Shown here: one piece after another, positions 1-9,573 of the stretch
Layout of the letters: every line of letters starts with the position of its first letter
How positions within the stretch are numbered: position 1 is the stretch's first letter
Assembly: GCF_002215215.1 (NCBI RefSeq)
Contig: NZ_CP018632.1
Coordinates: 7,498,501-7,562,500, forward strand
DNA from: Granulosicoccus antarcticus IMCC3135
GTDB taxonomy: Bacteria; Pseudomonadota; Gammaproteobacteria; Granulosicoccales; Granulosicoccaceae
Length of the DNA: 64,000 nt
Reading direction: 5' to 3'
The notes under the pieces: model-generated
Database searches by the model: none
The model's input: only the letters and a program-made list of their open reading frames with translations
Told to the model about the DNA's origin: nothing
Made by a program: the position numbers and the translations under genes

Positions 1-504
1 ACGGGCAAAGATGCCACCATGATCGAAGCCACGCCGATGCGCCTACCGGGTAAACCGGACGTCTCACTGGGCTTTGTGGGCGAGGTCAAACATATTCGCA
101 CCGGCATGCTCAACCAGCTTGTGGACAACAACATCATTCCTGTTATTGCCCCCATCGGCACCGATGCCAATGGCGCCAGTTACAACATCAATGCGGATCT
201 GGTTGCCAGTAGCATTGCCATTGCACTGAACGCATCAAGACTGCTGTTGCTGACCAATACACCGGGCATTCTCGACCAGAAGGGCGAGCTACTCACCGGG
301 TTGACGCCAAAGGATATTGCAGCACTGATCGAGGAAGGCACTCTTTATGGCGGCATGCTTCCCAAGGTCCAGTGCGCTCTGGATGCTGTGGCTGCGGGCG
401 TCAGAAGCGTGGTCATCATTGATGGCCGCGTAGAACATGCCGTCTTGCTGGAACTGTTTACTGATCAGGGTCTGGGTACTCTGATACATGCCTCCAGCGA
501 CTGA
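1..504 (+). CDS. argB: Acetylglutamate kinase, C-terminal part (cut by window edge)
   Basis: This is the last 167 residues of N-acetyl-L-glutamate kinase, which phosphorylates N-acetylglutamate with ATP in the second step of arginine synthesis in the cytoplasm. The reading frame is open from base 1 with no start, so roughly the first 130 residues lie outside the window. Visible family features are the VSLGFVGEV stretch, the VIAPIGTDANGASYNINAD segment of the substrate and nucleotide site, and GGMLPKV near the end, all typical of ArgB. The gene ends convergently with the next one, and a hairpin lies between them. Confidence 0.93.
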   Translation, partial: TGKDATMIEATPMRLPGKPDVSLGFVGEVKHIRTGMLNQLVDNNIIPVIAPIGTDANGASYNINADLVASSIAIALNASRLLLLTNTPGILDQKGELLTGLTPKDIAALIEEGTLYGGMLPKVQCALDAVAAGVRSVVIIDGRVEHAVLLELFTDQGLGTLIHASSD

Positions 505-513
505 TACCGCCGA

Positions 514-535
514 TGCGCCCGGACTGTCGGGCGCA
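514..535. terminator. Hairpin between convergent argB and OmpA-like gene
   Basis: Eight-base arms TGCGCCCG and CGGGCGCA enclose a six-base loop, ten bases after the argB stop. The GC-rich stem sits between two converging genes and could stop transcription from both sides. There is no clear T run on either strand, so rho-independent action is not proven. Confidence 0.5.
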
Positions 536-565
536 AGGTTCGGCGCTGCTCAGCTTAACGAGCTC

Positions 566-1636
566 TCAAGACGAGCTTACTTCCCGCTTCAGAGTGAGCA
601 CCACTCCGTGTTGCGGGAATCTCAGATCGAGGACTTCATCCGCCCAGCAGCCCGCTTCAAAAATATTGCGCTCAGGTACACCCGCCTTCTGCAACCCCTT
701 GCTGATGACCTGCGCACGAGCCACTGCCAGTTCGGCATTGCCGTTTTCCAGCTGAGACTCCACCTGCGAACAACCCACCACGACCACCAGGTCGGTATCG
801 GTTTCAAGTTTGGTCGCCAGAATTTGCAGCAAGCCCAGACTTTGCTCACTCACCTCAAGTGACTCGCGATCGAATCTCAAAATCTCTTCGTGGACATTGA
901 ACAGGTCCGTGAAGGGCTCATTGGCAAAGGACTCAGCAGCCAGGTTCTGCACTCCGGCGTATTGTTTCTGCGTATCTATCTCAGGTAATTCCGGCTCCGG
1001 CTTTGGCTCACCGGTTTGAATCTTCGAGGGGTCGAGGGTAGGCATGGAGGCTAAGTGCCGCTTGATTCCCGTTGCATCGGTACCACGCAACGTCATCTCG
1101 CTGTTAGCCACCAGCACCCCGTCACTCAGAAGGCGATAGCTGCGCTGTAGCTGCCTGTCACCAACACTGATGATATAGGTTCCCGAAATACCATCGCTCG
1201 AATGGGAATCTTCCACCTTGAAAAAACCGACGGCCAGATCATTGTCCCGATCATCGCTGATCACCAAATCGTAACCCGACTCCGTCAGACCCGCCTTCAA
1301 CACTGCTGCAAATGGCCCCGCCGATCGAGTGACATCGCTCCACAGCAACGTTGTGTTCGCTGGTTGCAGATCCTTGATCTGTACCAGCATGCCGGTGAAA
1401 TCTGCGGCAATTTGCTGCATGCCCCCTGGCTCAGACGATTGATCCGAGACAGGCTGCGCTGAAACAGACTTCTCTGCGACAGATTTCCCTGCGACAGCCT
1501 GCACTGAGACAGGCCGCTCTGGGACAGGCTTCTCAACTTCTACGGCCAGCCCCGATAGCGATGGTGATGCACAACCCGCAATCAATGCGCTGAGCATGCA
1601 AAGAGCAACAAGCCCCTGTTTTCGTAAACGTTTCAC
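566..1636 (-). CDS. Lipoprotein with OmpA-type C-terminal domain
   Basis: This is a predicted outer-membrane lipoprotein. The frame opens at 1702, but the GTG at 1636 is preferred: it follows GAGGGCAAGG and starts directly with a lipoprotein signal (basic KRLRK, hydrophobic core, lipobox LIAGC). After the cysteine comes a linker of about 45 residues built from degenerate five-residue repeats rich in Val, Ser, Pro and Glu. A middle domain of about 110 residues has no family I can name. The C-terminal part, from about ILRFDRESLEV to the end, resembles the OmpA peptidoglycan-binding fold, including the region where NXXLAXXRA normally occurs (here NAELAVARAQ). Anchoring of the outer membrane to peptidoglycan is the likely role. 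It stands alone and is divergent from the next gene. Confidence 0.75.
   Translation of the reverse strand: MKRLRKQGLVALCMLSALIAGCASPSLSGLAVEVEKPVPERPVSVQAVAGKSVAEKSVSAQPVSDQSSEPGGMQQIAADFTGMLVQIKDLQPANTTLLWSDVTRSAGPFAAVLKAGLTESGYDLVISDDRDNDLAVGFFKVEDSHSSDGISGTYIISVGDRQLQRSYRLLSDGVLVANSEMTLRGTDATGIKRHLASMPTLDPSKIQTGEPKPEPELPEIDTQKQYAGVQNLAAESFANEPFTDLFNVHEEILRFDRESLEVSEQSLGLLQILATKLETDTDLVVVVGCSQVESQLENGNAELAVARAQVISKGLQKAGVPERNIFEAGCWADEVLDLRFPQHGVVLTLKREVSSS
1446..1535. repeat. Six degenerate 15-bp tandem repeats in the lipoprotein linker
   Basis: Six consecutive 15-base units fit a loose consensus in which GACAG recurs at positions 3 to 7 (for example GAGACAGGCTGCGCT and GCGACAGCCTGCACT). 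They encode pentapeptides of the type S-V-x-x-x just after the lipidated cysteine. Because each unit is five codons, copy-number change would keep the frame and only alter linker length. Confidence 0.75.
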
Positions 1637-1825
1637 CCCTTGCCCTCGGTTCTGAAATAATCGCCTAACTTTACACCATGCACTACCTGCAACAGGCTGC
1701 ATCAGTCCGCATAGTCAAACGGGCGTCACAGTTAAATACCAACATCGGCACCAGTAGCTTCAATGAGGGCAGAATAACAATGTAACGTACAGCTTCGCAC
1801 CCATCAAACCTCATACGCTTCGACC

Positions 1826-2257
1826 ATGTGCAAAAAAATATTTCTGAAAATCCCCCTCTCACTGCTGCTATCCGGCCTGTTCTTGCTCTGCGTCGCGACG
1901 CCCTCCCTGGCACAACAAGACGTAGATCACAAAAAAATTGTCCCGACTGGACAGTGGGTAGATTCTCGCAAATCTTTCTTCAACTGGCAGCCCATATTTT
2001 TGCACCTTCGAACCGGCCATGAGCGTGCGCTGATGATGCCCGAACCGGTGCGTCTATCTAATGAAGAGCATAAGAGTGCCGGATATGAACTGGACATTTC
2101 CGAGGATGTCGTGCGCTTCTACCCCAAAAATCACTTCGATCGAGAATCCATCAGACTGACCGGACTGAATACGGGCACACAATTCCTGCTACGGGTTCGT
2201 TCCAGTGCCTATGGGATTCGTCAGCCGTTGCAGGTTTTCCAGGGCGAGTTCAAGTAA
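1826..2257 (+). CDS. Small secreted protein resembling the N-terminal domain of DUF3438/TIGR03749
   Basis: This is a 143-residue protein with a clear signal peptide (MCKKIFLK, hydrophobic core, cleavage after PSLA at about residue 29). The mature part contains a pattern of the form W-x-P-I-x-L-x-x-x-x-G-x-E-R, followed by a proline-valine strand and later short beta-like segments with R-L-T-G-L-N-T-G. To my eye this resembles the N-terminal domain of integrating-conjugative-element proteins of the TIGR03749 (DUF3438) type, which are larger. No conjugation genes are near, so a periplasmic role is all that can be supported. It is divergent from the OmpA-like lipoprotein gene, with a 189-base gap that must hold both promoters. 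Confidence 0.6.
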   Translation: MCKKIFLKIPLSLLLSGLFLLCVATPSLAQQDVDHKKIVPTGQWVDSRKSFFNWQPIFLHLRTGHERALMMPEPVRLSNEEHKSAGYELDISEDVVRFYPKNHFDRESIRLTGLNTGTQFLLRVRSSAYGIRQPLQVFQGEFK

Positions 2258-2373
2258 TCACCGATACCTATCGTATTGCTTATCGACAAGATAAATATTA
2301 CAACTCAGCTTTAGGCTCTTGCTGATCTGTCGCTTATATACCCAGAGATGATAAATCGACAGGTGCATTGCAG

Positions 2374-3576
2374 ATGGGATACGCGGTTTGGAAGAATCTG
2401 CCCAGAGTGGCTCTGGTTGCAATCAGCAGCCTTGCCGCCTCCATCTGTCTGGCTGAAACACCCGGCGTGTTCCCTGACCGAATTCTTGTCGGTCAGTCTG
2501 CCGCCTTCGAAGGCCCGGCAGAGGCATTGGGTCTTGGCATGCGAGAAGGTCTTGTCGCAGCATTCAACGAAGCTAATCAGCGCGGTGGCGTGCATGGCCG
2601 CAAGATAGAGCTGGTTACCTACGATGACGGCTACGAACCCGATCGTGCCATCGAGAACACTTACAAACTGATCAATGAGGACAAGGTGTTTGCCCTGATA
2701 GGCGCCGTTGGTACGCCGACCGCCAAAGCGACCCAACCCATCGCCAAAGATGCCGATATTCCGTTTATCGGACCCTTTACGGGTGCAGGCTTTCTTCGCG
2801 ACCCACAGAACAGCCATGTCATCAATGTCCGTGGCACCTATGACCAGGAAACCGAAGCCTGGATCCAGCATCTGACCGAGGATCTGGACAGCAAGAAAAT
2901 TGCCATTCTCTACCAGGATGACTCATTTGGTCGAGCTGGACTTTCCGGCGTAAAAAAGGCGCTGGAAAAACGCAATATGTCTCTGGTTGCAGAAGGAACC
3001 TATATACGCAACACCGTTGCTGTAAAGAGTGCGTTGCTGAAAATTCGCAAGGCAAAACCGGATGCCGTTGTCATGGTGGGCTCCTATAAGCCTATCGCAG
3101 CCTTCGTCAAGCTTGCTGAAAAAGTTCGACTGAACTCCAGGTTCGTCACAATCTCCTTTGTTGGCAGCAAGGCCTTGGCGACCGAACTCGGCTCCGCTGG
3201 TAGTGGTGTGATCGTGACGCAGGTAGTGCCGTTCTACGAGGACAAGAGCTTGCCCTTGGTCAATGATTATCATGTCGCATTGAACAACGCCTCTCCGGAC
3301 GCAGAAGCAGGCTTTGTTTCCCTTGAAGGCTATCTGGTTGGCCGCCTCCTGATAACCGCACTCGAGAAAGCAGGACCTGCGCTTACCCGACAAAAGCTGA
3401 TCGATGTGTTCCAACAGCGCAAGGTGACTCTGGATGTCGGCGGCGTCCTGCTGAGCTATGGACCTGAAGACAACCAAGGCATGGACAAAGTGTATCTCTC
3501 CGTATTGCAGAAGGACGGCTCTTACGCCTACGTCGATAACCTGAAAGACAGCGTGCACACCGCCGAGCTTCCCTAG
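2374..3576 (+). CDS. Periplasmic binding protein of the branched-chain amino acid (LivJ-like) type
   Basis: This is a Peripla_BP_6-type solute-binding protein of about 400 residues. A signal peptide ends at about ICLA before ETPGVF. The fold signature starts with ILVGQSAAFEGPAEALG, followed by GLVAAFNEANQRGGVHGRK, the usual opening of LivJ-like proteins, and continues with YDDGYEPDRAIENTYKL. ATG at 2374 and TTG at 2368 are both possible starts, with AGG at 2361. No permease or ATPase gene is nearby. Instead a large chemoreceptor gene follows 80 bases downstream on the same strand, so the protein may deliver its ligand to that receptor rather than to a transporter. The ligand cannot be read from the sequence. 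Confidence 0.85.
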   Translation: MGYAVWKNLPRVALVAISSLAASICLAETPGVFPDRILVGQSAAFEGPAEALGLGMREGLVAAFNEANQRGGVHGRKIELVTYDDGYEPDRAIENTYKLINEDKVFALIGAVGTPTAKATQPIAKDADIPFIGPFTGAGFLRDPQNSHVINVRGTYDQETEAWIQHLTEDLDSKKIAILYQDDSFGRAGLSGVKKALEKRNMSLVAEGTYIRNTVAVKSALLKIRKAKPDAVVMVGSYKPIAAFVKLAEKVRLNSRFVTISFVGSKALATELGSAGSGVIVTQVVPFYEDKSLPLVNDYHVALNNASPDAEAGFVSLEGYLVGRLLITALEKAGPALTRQKLIDVFQQRKVTLDVGGVLLSYGPEDNQGMDKVYLSVLQKDGSYAYVDNLKDSVHTAELP

Positions 3577-3656
3577 CAACGGCCTGTCTCTGCCTAACTG
3601 ACTAATCATGATTACAACTGCAATCACTATGCGAAACAATATCTATTGCTTGAGCC

Positions 3657-6437
3657 ATGAACAAACCTAAACTGGGAATCAAGCCTAAACTGCTGTTTGC
3701 ATTCGGCCTTATTCTGGCAACGACACTTGTCGCAAGTGCTATCGCCTTGTTTGCATTTTCACGGTTTTCAGTCGCCATGAAGGAGATAACGCAGCAGAGC
3801 GTGCCTTTTATGGCTGAGTCCATGGAGTTGACACAACTGGGGCTGCAAATCAGTGCCATGGTGCCCTCATTAGGTGACTCCAAGACACTGCAACAAGCAA
3901 ATGAACACTATGGCAATCTGAACACACGGGCTGAAAAAATCAGACAACTGGTAGGGCGTGAGAACACAGAGCTGGGAGAACGTGCCAGCTCAATCATGCA
4001 CGACAATACTCAATCAATTGAGCAGGTCCAAACCCAGATTGATCGTCTGTATGAGGTGGTGAAGACCGAGCTGTCTAATGCCCAACCTGTGGAGCAATCC
4101 ATGGTTGAGATCAATCAGACACTGCAGACAGTCAATCTGCAGCTACTGGAAATCATCGATACGGCAACTTTCGATTTAGTGATTCTGACAGAAGACATAT
4201 TTGCCGAGAATACAGATCTTCTGGATACACTGCTTTATGAACAAATCAGCTTCATCGTCAACTCTCTGCAAACAGAGGTTAATTCCACCGCCCTGATATA
4301 CGACCTTTCCGACTCTACCCGTGATCGTTCTGCAGAATTCCTTTCAGACAAACAACGCAGAGCCAACTATCTGCTCGCCCAGATAAAAAGCAAACGCGTG
4401 GATCTGACCATGCTCGAGACCACTGAGCTAAGCGCATTCGATCGCTCACTGGAGAGGCTGACAGTTCTGGTAAGCGGTAGTGAATCCATCTATGACAAGG
4501 CATGGTTTGACACGCTTGGCCAGGCAGAGATCATGAACCTGCAAAATGAGCTGGCGACACTGGATAAAACCATCAGCACCCAGCTGGTGCAACTCGTCGA
4601 TACGGGTCATTCACTGATATACGAAACCGGTCGAAAATTGAGTAACAGTCTCTGGGAGACTTTACCGGCAATAATAAGCGAGGGCACGGAGAAAGTCGTC
4701 AGCTTGCTGGAAATGAGAGCGGAGCTGAATACACTGGGCGGAATATTCGGAGAGCTCTCACAGGTATCCAATAGCGCTGATCTGCAACCGTTGACAGATC
4801 GTTTTGTTGCGGCCCAGGCACGCATCCAATCCAACTTGGTGATCATTGGCAGCCAGGCTGAAACAATCGAGATCGAAAGTGGCATTTCCCGACTGCTGGA
4901 ATTGGGCGCTATCGACTCAGGCATTTTCGAGATGAAAAATACCGTCCTGCATGATTTGCAGCAAGTCGCTGTCATCAAAGATCAACTGAATCTTACGCAG
5001 GAAAGCTTCATCAACGATCTTGTCGAACAAGTCCGAACAAGCCGTACCAATGTTGTTGATGCTGGTAATGGCATGTTGTCGCTGATTAATACAAGTCGAA
5101 TGGAATTACTGGCCGTCTCACTATCAAGCATCCTTATTACCGGTCTCATATTCTGGCTGCTTATTTCAAGAGACATTCTTGCGCGCCTGCTGCAGACAAT
5201 CAGCGCACTGCGCTCTCTGGCAGATGGTGATCACGATGTATCCGTTAACTGCACTGGAAGCGATGAACTAGCTGATCTGGCACGCACAGTCGAGGTGTTT
5301 CGCCACAATGCACTGGAGGCCGCAGGACTCCACGAAGAGCGCATACAACTCACCGAAGAGCAAAGGGCACAGGAGCGCAAAGAGGCCGAACGCGAGCAGA
5401 AAATTCGTGATACTGAAGTCACCAGGCACAAAATGGAACAAGCTCAGTCAGCCACAGAAAAAGAGCGTGCCGATATCCTGCAACAACGCGTAGACCAGTT
5501 GCTGGCAGCCGTGAGTGCGGCGGCAGATGGCAATCTGTCACACCCGATCGATACCAGCGGAGACGATCTGGCTGGCCAGATGGGCAGTGCTCTCGATACG
5601 TTATTCACCGGATTGCGTAACAGCATGAGCAGTATCAATCTGAACGCATCGCAACTGAGTCAGGCATCAAAAAGCCTGACTAGTCTGTCAGTCGACATGA
5701 ACGACATGGCCTCCTCAAACACCGAAAATGCCATGGAAGCCTCAACCCTGACCGCAGATGTTGGCCTCAGTGTTGATAGTGTCGCAGGCGCTACCGAAGA
5801 GATGAATTCATCCATCAAAGAGATTGCGCGCAATACGCGTGAAGCCGAATCTGTCGCCGCAGATGCCGTCAAACTGGCCCGCTCGACAAACATCACCGTC
5901 CGCAAACTGGCTGACAGTAGCATCGGTATCGGGCATGTCGTCAAGGTCATCAATTCCATTGCCGAACAGACCAACTTGCTGGCATTGAATGCCACCATAG
6001 AAGCTGCTCGAGCCGGTGAAGCCGGTAAAGGTTTCGCTGTTGTGGCAACTGAGGTCAAGGAACTGGCCAAGGAGACCGCTCGCGCCACAGAGCAGATTCA
6101 ATCAAGAATCAGTGATATTCAGACCGACACAGACTCTGCGGTTTCTGCCATCGAGTCCATCAGCATCATCATCGACAAGATCAGCGCCATACAGTCGTCG
6201 GTTACTGTTGCAATATCAGAACAAGCCAGTGTGACCCAGGAAATAAGCCGATCGGTTCTGCAAACGGCCGAGGGCAGTCAGGCCATATCCTCCATTATCG
6301 AAGGGGTGGCCGAGAAAGCCCGGTCTAACCAGCAGGCCTCTGACCAGGTCAACAAGGCCGCCGAGGATCTTTCGGATATGTCTGCGCAGCTTCAAGGCCT
6401 GGTACAACGTTATACCGCTGTTCAGCTCGACAGATGA
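3657..6437 (+). CDS. Methyl-accepting chemotaxis protein with long sensor region and two HAMP-like units
   Basis: This is a transmembrane chemoreceptor of 926 residues. Transmembrane helix 1 lies at about residues 12-34 and helix 2 at about 484-504, enclosing a roughly 450-residue, mostly helical periplasmic region, far longer than the four-helix sensor of Tar or Tsr. After helix 2 comes a HAMP unit, a charged coiled coil rich in Glu, Gln and Arg, then a second HAMP-like unit around 610-660 ([17 protein letters not shown]). The signalling tip is recognisable at about 765-805 ([20 protein letters not shown]), which contacts CheA and CheW. The N-terminal layout, with helices beginning [15 protein letters not shown], recalls TorS-type sensors that read a periplasmic binding protein. 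The preceding gene encodes such a protein. Confidence 0.93.
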   Translation: MNKPKLGIKPKLLFAFGLILATTLVASAIALFAFSRFSVAMKEITQQSVPFMAESMELTQLGLQISAMVPSLGDSKTLQQANEHYGNLNTRAEKIRQLVGRENTELGERASSIMHDNTQSIEQVQTQIDRLYEVVKTELSNAQPVEQSMVEINQTLQTVNLQLLEIIDTATFDLVILTEDIFAENTDLLDTLLYEQISFIVNSLQTEVNSTALIYDLSDSTRDRSAEFLSDKQRRANYLLAQIKSKRVDLTMLETTELSAFDRSLERLTVLVSGSESIYDKAWFDTLGQAEIMNLQNELATLDKTISTQLVQLVDTGHSLIYETGRKLSNSLWETLPAIISEGTEKVVSLLEMRAELNTLGGIFGELSQVSNSADLQPLTDRFVAAQARIQSNLVIIGSQAETIEIESGISRLLELGAIDSGIFEMKNTVLHDLQQVAVIKDQLNLTQESFINDLVEQVRTSRTNVVDAGNGMLSLINTSRMELLAVSLSSILITGLIFWLLISRDILARLLQTISALRSLADGDHDVSVNCTGSDELADLARTVEVFRHNALEAAGLHEERIQLTEEQRAQERKEAEREQKIRDTEVTRHKMEQAQSATEKERADILQQRVDQLLAAVSAAADGNLSHPIDTSGDDLAGQMGSALDTLFTGLRNSMSSINLNASQLSQASKSLTSLSVDMNDMASSNTENAMEASTLTADVGLSVDSVAGATEEMNSSIKEIARNTREAESVAADAVKLARSTNITVRKLADSSIGIGHVVKVINSIAEQTNLLALNATIEAARAGEAGKGFAVVATEVKELAKETARATEQIQSRISDIQTDTDSAVSAIESISIIIDKISAIQSSVTVAISEQASVTQEISRSVLQTAEGSQAISSIIEGVAEKARSNQQASDQVNKAAEDLSDMSAQLQGLVQRYTAVQLDR

Positions 6438-6470
6438 ACTTGATCATCCAGAACCATTGCTGATTCACGT

Positions 6471-7835
6471 TTAATCGCTCAGAGCCTGATACAGCATGGT
6501 TCGCAGCTCACGACGCATGGGATACGTTGACGATGGGTACAGTTGCGTCAGGAATATCACGAAGAGATCTTCAACCGGATCTATCCAGAAGAAGGTACTG
6601 GCAGCACCACCCCAGTGATACTCACCGGCAGAGGTGATCATCTGCGCATCAACAGGATCCAGCACCACTGCAAAACCCAACCCGAAGCCGATTCCCTGAT
6701 AGCTGGTTTCGCTCCATACCGCCTGCCCCATAGCAGCCATATCAACATTGCCCGGCAACTGGTTCTGGCGCATGAATTCAACGGTTTTGCTCGACAGCAG
6801 CCGTTTTGAATCCAACTCTCCGCCATTGAGCAGCATCTGCGTGAAGCGTGCAAAGTCATCAATACTGCCTGTCAGTCCACCGCCACCGGAAAACAGCGAC
6901 GGGGCCTGTAAAAAGCTACTGTCCATTGCAGGATCCAGCAAACGTGGCGCAGCATGACTAAAACCACGGGCAGCCGCTCTGGCGGTCGACAACTTGGCGC
7001 TGTCCTGCTCTGGAGTCAAGTTCTCACCAGCGGCACTGACATCCCCCAGATCACCCCCTGCAGCCGGTCCCATCATGTCGGCAAAACGCTCATGATGCTC
7101 AGGTTCGACATGGAAACCGGTGTTGTGCATTTGCAGTGGAGCAAAGATATGCTCGCGAAAATACTCGTCCAGGCTCTGCCCTGACCACACTTCCACCAGT
7201 CGACCCAGAACGTCGGTTGAAACGCTGTAGTTCCATTGGCTACCTGGCTGACACAGCAACGGCGCCTTGGCCAGACGCTCAACCAGATCAGCCAGTGATG
7301 TGGTCGAACCTGGAAATGTCAGATCATGCTCGCGGTAGTAACTGTCGACAGGCGTGGCCTGCATGAAGCTGTAGCTCAGACCTGCGGTGTGAGTCATCAG
7401 CTGACGCACAGTCATCGGTGTCTGCTGTGGTTCGACATGTTGCAGAATGGCATCGGCGCCTGCCTCGCTGGACGGCATGCTGCCATCCCACACCGGCGTG
7501 TCGGCGAAAGCAGGCAGATACCAGGCAACCGGGTCGTCCAGCTGAAAATAACCCTGTTCATAGAGCATCATGGCGGCAACCGTCGTCACCGGCTTCGTCA
7601 TCGAATACAGACGTACCAAGGTGTCACGATCGAACGGCTGAGCGCTACCGTGTTCACTGGCGGCACGGGCCAAGCCTGCCGATTTGAATAACGCGGTATA
7701 ACCATGTCGCCCCACCAGCACACTGGCACCGGCAACACGGTTCTGTTCTACCTGTTGTTCAAGCCATTGCTCAAGTCGTTGCAGGCGGACAGGGTCCAGA
7801 CCCAGTTGTTCAGGAGAAGATGCAGGCAGTGTCAT
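6471..7835 (-). CDS. Serine hydrolase of the class C beta-lactamase/esterase family
   Basis: This is a 454-residue beta-lactamase-fold hydrolase. The nucleophile motif S-x-x-K is SMTK at residues 78-81. The second motif, Y-x-N in true class C enzymes, is Y-S-V at 203-205. A W-G-G (usual H/K-T/S-G position) occurs near residue 405 in YHWGGAAST. This combination is typical of EstB-like esterases and penicillin-binding-protein-related hydrolases rather than of resistance beta-lactamases. No signal peptide is evident, so a cytoplasmic location is likely. It converges on the chemoreceptor gene with a gap of 33 bases. The substrate is unknown. Confidence 0.85.
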   Translation of the reverse strand: MTLPASSPEQLGLDPVRLQRLEQWLEQQVEQNRVAGASVLVGRHGYTALFKSAGLARAASEHGSAQPFDRDTLVRLYSMTKPVTTVAAMMLYEQGYFQLDDPVAWYLPAFADTPVWDGSMPSSEAGADAILQHVEPQQTPMTVRQLMTHTAGLSYSFMQATPVDSYYREHDLTFPGSTTSLADLVERLAKAPLLCQPGSQWNYSVSTDVLGRLVEVWSGQSLDEYFREHIFAPLQMHNTGFHVEPEHHERFADMMGPAAGGDLGDVSAAGENLTPEQDSAKLSTARAAARGFSHAAPRLLDPAMDSSFLQAPSLFSGGGGLTGSIDDFARFTQMLLNGGELDSKRLLSSKTVEFMRQNQLPGNVDMAAMGQAVWSETSYQGIGFGLGFAVVLDPVDAQMITSAGEYHWGGAASTFFWIDPVEDLFVIFLTQLYPSSTYPMRRELRTMLYQALSD

Positions 7836-7931
7836 GAGTCAGGGCTTTCATGATGAGAGTCGATGCCCTACACCATACAAGCTTGCTCGATATTTCGCAG
7901 CCGCGAGAGTTTCTATCTCGCAGCCAGGCTC

Positions 7932-8591
7932 CTAGCTACGCTCGGCTTTCAATTCACGATAGCGAATCAGATCATCATCGAATTTATCGGCAACTTCACT
8001 ACGCTCTGCCGCTTTGGAGTCGATCAATGACCAGGCATTTTCGATATTGCGCTGAATGCTGCGCTGTTCGGTATACAAGGAATCCTGAGCCTTGCCCTTG
8101 TCATTGGCCTGTTCCTGCATCTGGATACGCTTGCCGACCACCGCAAGGCGCTCTGAAAGAATGCGAATTCGGTCATCCAGGCGACTGATAAGTCCATCGA
8201 TCATGCCAACGCGGTCATCCCGGGTGCGCACCAGATCCTCTTCGGTGGTAAAGGTTGCCAGCAAGGCCCTGTCACGAATGCGGGACAGCTCCAGCTGGCG
8301 CTCTACCTTGCGCGCTTCGCGACGATCATTGCGACTGAGCACCTGCTGGAGTACGACGCCCTGGTTATTCAGGATACTGTGCCCATTGTCCTGTTTCGAA
8401 TCGGGAGCTCGGTCCTGATAGACAACCAGACCACGTTCCTCGTACTTGTAAACGGCCTCGGCGTGCACATTCGCACAACCCAGACCCAACAGAACGCCAA
8501 TCGCCGTACCCAGCAGGCCAACGGGACGTACATTACGGGCTGTCACGGTACACTCGCGCTGTGGCCTGCCAGTTTTTATAAATTGAAACAT
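7932..8591 (-). CDS. DUF4124-type exported protein with coiled coil
   Basis: The ATG at 8591 is supported by GGAG seven bases upstream. The protein has a long basic N-terminal region, then a hydrophobic core (VGLLGTAIGVLLGLGC) and a likely cleavage after VHA. The mature N-terminus AVYKYEERGLVVYQDRAPD matches the short beta-hairpin of DUF4124 proteins, in which a V-Y-K/R-Y-x-D/E-x-x-G pattern recurs. The remainder, about residues 85-215, is strongly charged and helical with heptad-like spacing. Proteins of this kind are common single-copy envelope proteins in gammaproteobacteria without a defined role. It reads towards the hydrolase gene 96 bases downstream. Confidence 0.7.
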   Translation of the reverse strand: MFQFIKTGRPQRECTVTARNVRPVGLLGTAIGVLLGLGCANVHAEAVYKYEERGLVVYQDRAPDSKQDNGHSILNNQGVVLQQVLSRNDRREARKVERQLELSRIRDRALLATFTTEEDLVRTRDDRVGMIDGLISRLDDRIRILSERLAVVGKRIQMQEQANDKGKAQDSLYTEQRSIQRNIENAWSLIDSKAAERSEVADKFDDDLIRYRELKAERS

Positions 8592-8793
8592 GAGGGCACT
8601 CCGTTACTCCTGCTTGCGGGGCGATATCTGTGACTGGGCGCAGACATGACGATGCCTGTAACCATTAACCGATTCATCTAAGCTGTTTAGAGCGTAGCGT
8701 CATGCTGCCGCAAAAAATGAGTGCAGAAACTGGTTTATGTGAGTGCCATCGCGATGCGATTGCGCAGCGTTACACAGGTGTACAATCCGGCTC

Positions 8794-9573
8794 ATGAGAA
8801 TCATCACCGCTAACCTCAACGGCATTCGCTCAGCGGCTACCAAAGGCTTTTTCACCTGGCTTAACCGGCAACGGGCAGACGTCGTCTGCATCCAGGAAAC
8901 CAAGGCTCAGGAGTGGCAGCTGACCGACCCGGTCTTCCATCCGGCAAAGTTCGAGTGTCATTATCACGATGCCGTGAAAAAAGGCTACAGCGGCACAGCG
9001 CTATTTACCCGCCACACGCCCCAGAAAATCATTCATGGTCTAGGTATTGACTGGATCGACCAGGAAGGCCGCTATCTTGAGGCACAGTTTGGCAATCTGT
9101 CCGTCATATCCCTTTATTTGCCGTCGGGCAGTAGTGGCGAGATCCGACAGGAATACAAATATCGAATGATGGATGCGTTCCTGCCGCATCTGCAGAAACT
9201 ACGCGCTCAGAATCGATCTGTTGTGATCTGTGGCGATTGGAACATTGCGCACACTGAGGCGGATATTCGTAACTGGCGCGGCAACAAGAAAAACTCAGGT
9301 TTTCTCCCCGAAGAACGCACATGGCTGAGCGAACTATTTGACAAGCATGGCTACTGTGACGCCTTTCGCCAATTGCCTCAGAAGGAACATGAATACACCT
9401 GGTGGTCACAACGCGGCCAGGCTCGTGCCAACAATGTCGGCTGGCGCATCGATTATCAGATAACCAGCGACGATCTGGCAGAGCAGGTACAACGCACACG
9501 TGTTTATCGAGACAAGATGTTCTCCGACCACGCGCCTCTCATTATTGATTACGACTTCTCTATCGAACCGTGA
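8794..9573 (+). CDS. xthA: Exodeoxyribonuclease III
   Basis: This is an apurinic/apyrimidinic endonuclease and 3'-5' exonuclease of base-excision repair. The 259-residue protein has the family signature in order: N7 in TANLNGIRSA, the metal-binding Glu at 35 in CIQETKAQ, the GYSGTALF segment, CGDWNIAHTE with the catalytic Asp and Asn, and the terminal FSDHAPLIIDYDF carrying the Asp-His pair. The frame is open from 8743, but the ATG at 8794 begins exactly at the conserved MRIITANLNG start. It overlaps the following transporter gene by four bases (GTGA). Confidence 0.95.
   Translation: MRIITANLNGIRSAATKGFFTWLNRQRADVVCIQETKAQEWQLTDPVFHPAKFECHYHDAVKKGYSGTALFTRHTPQKIIHGLGIDWIDQEGRYLEAQFGNLSVISLYLPSGSSGEIRQEYKYRMMDAFLPHLQKLRAQNRSVVICGDWNIAHTEADIRNWRGNKKNSGFLPEERTWLSELFDKHGYCDAFRQLPQKEHEYTWWSQRGQARANNVGWRIDYQITSDDLAEQVQRTRVYRDKMFSDHAPLIIDYDFSIEP

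Noticed and set aside
2923-3639. Minus-strand open frame of about 238 codons over the binding protein gene
   Set aside because: It is antisense to a well-supported gene and shows no motif or signal peptide.
6471-7835. Antibiotic-resistance class C beta-lactamase
   Set aside because: The Y-x-N position is Y-S-V, the third motif is W-G-G and there is no signal peptide, which fits an esterase-type hydrolase better.
8743-8793. Upstream 17-codon extension of xth
   Set aside because: The conserved MRIITANLNG start is at 8794, and the extra codons have no family counterpart.
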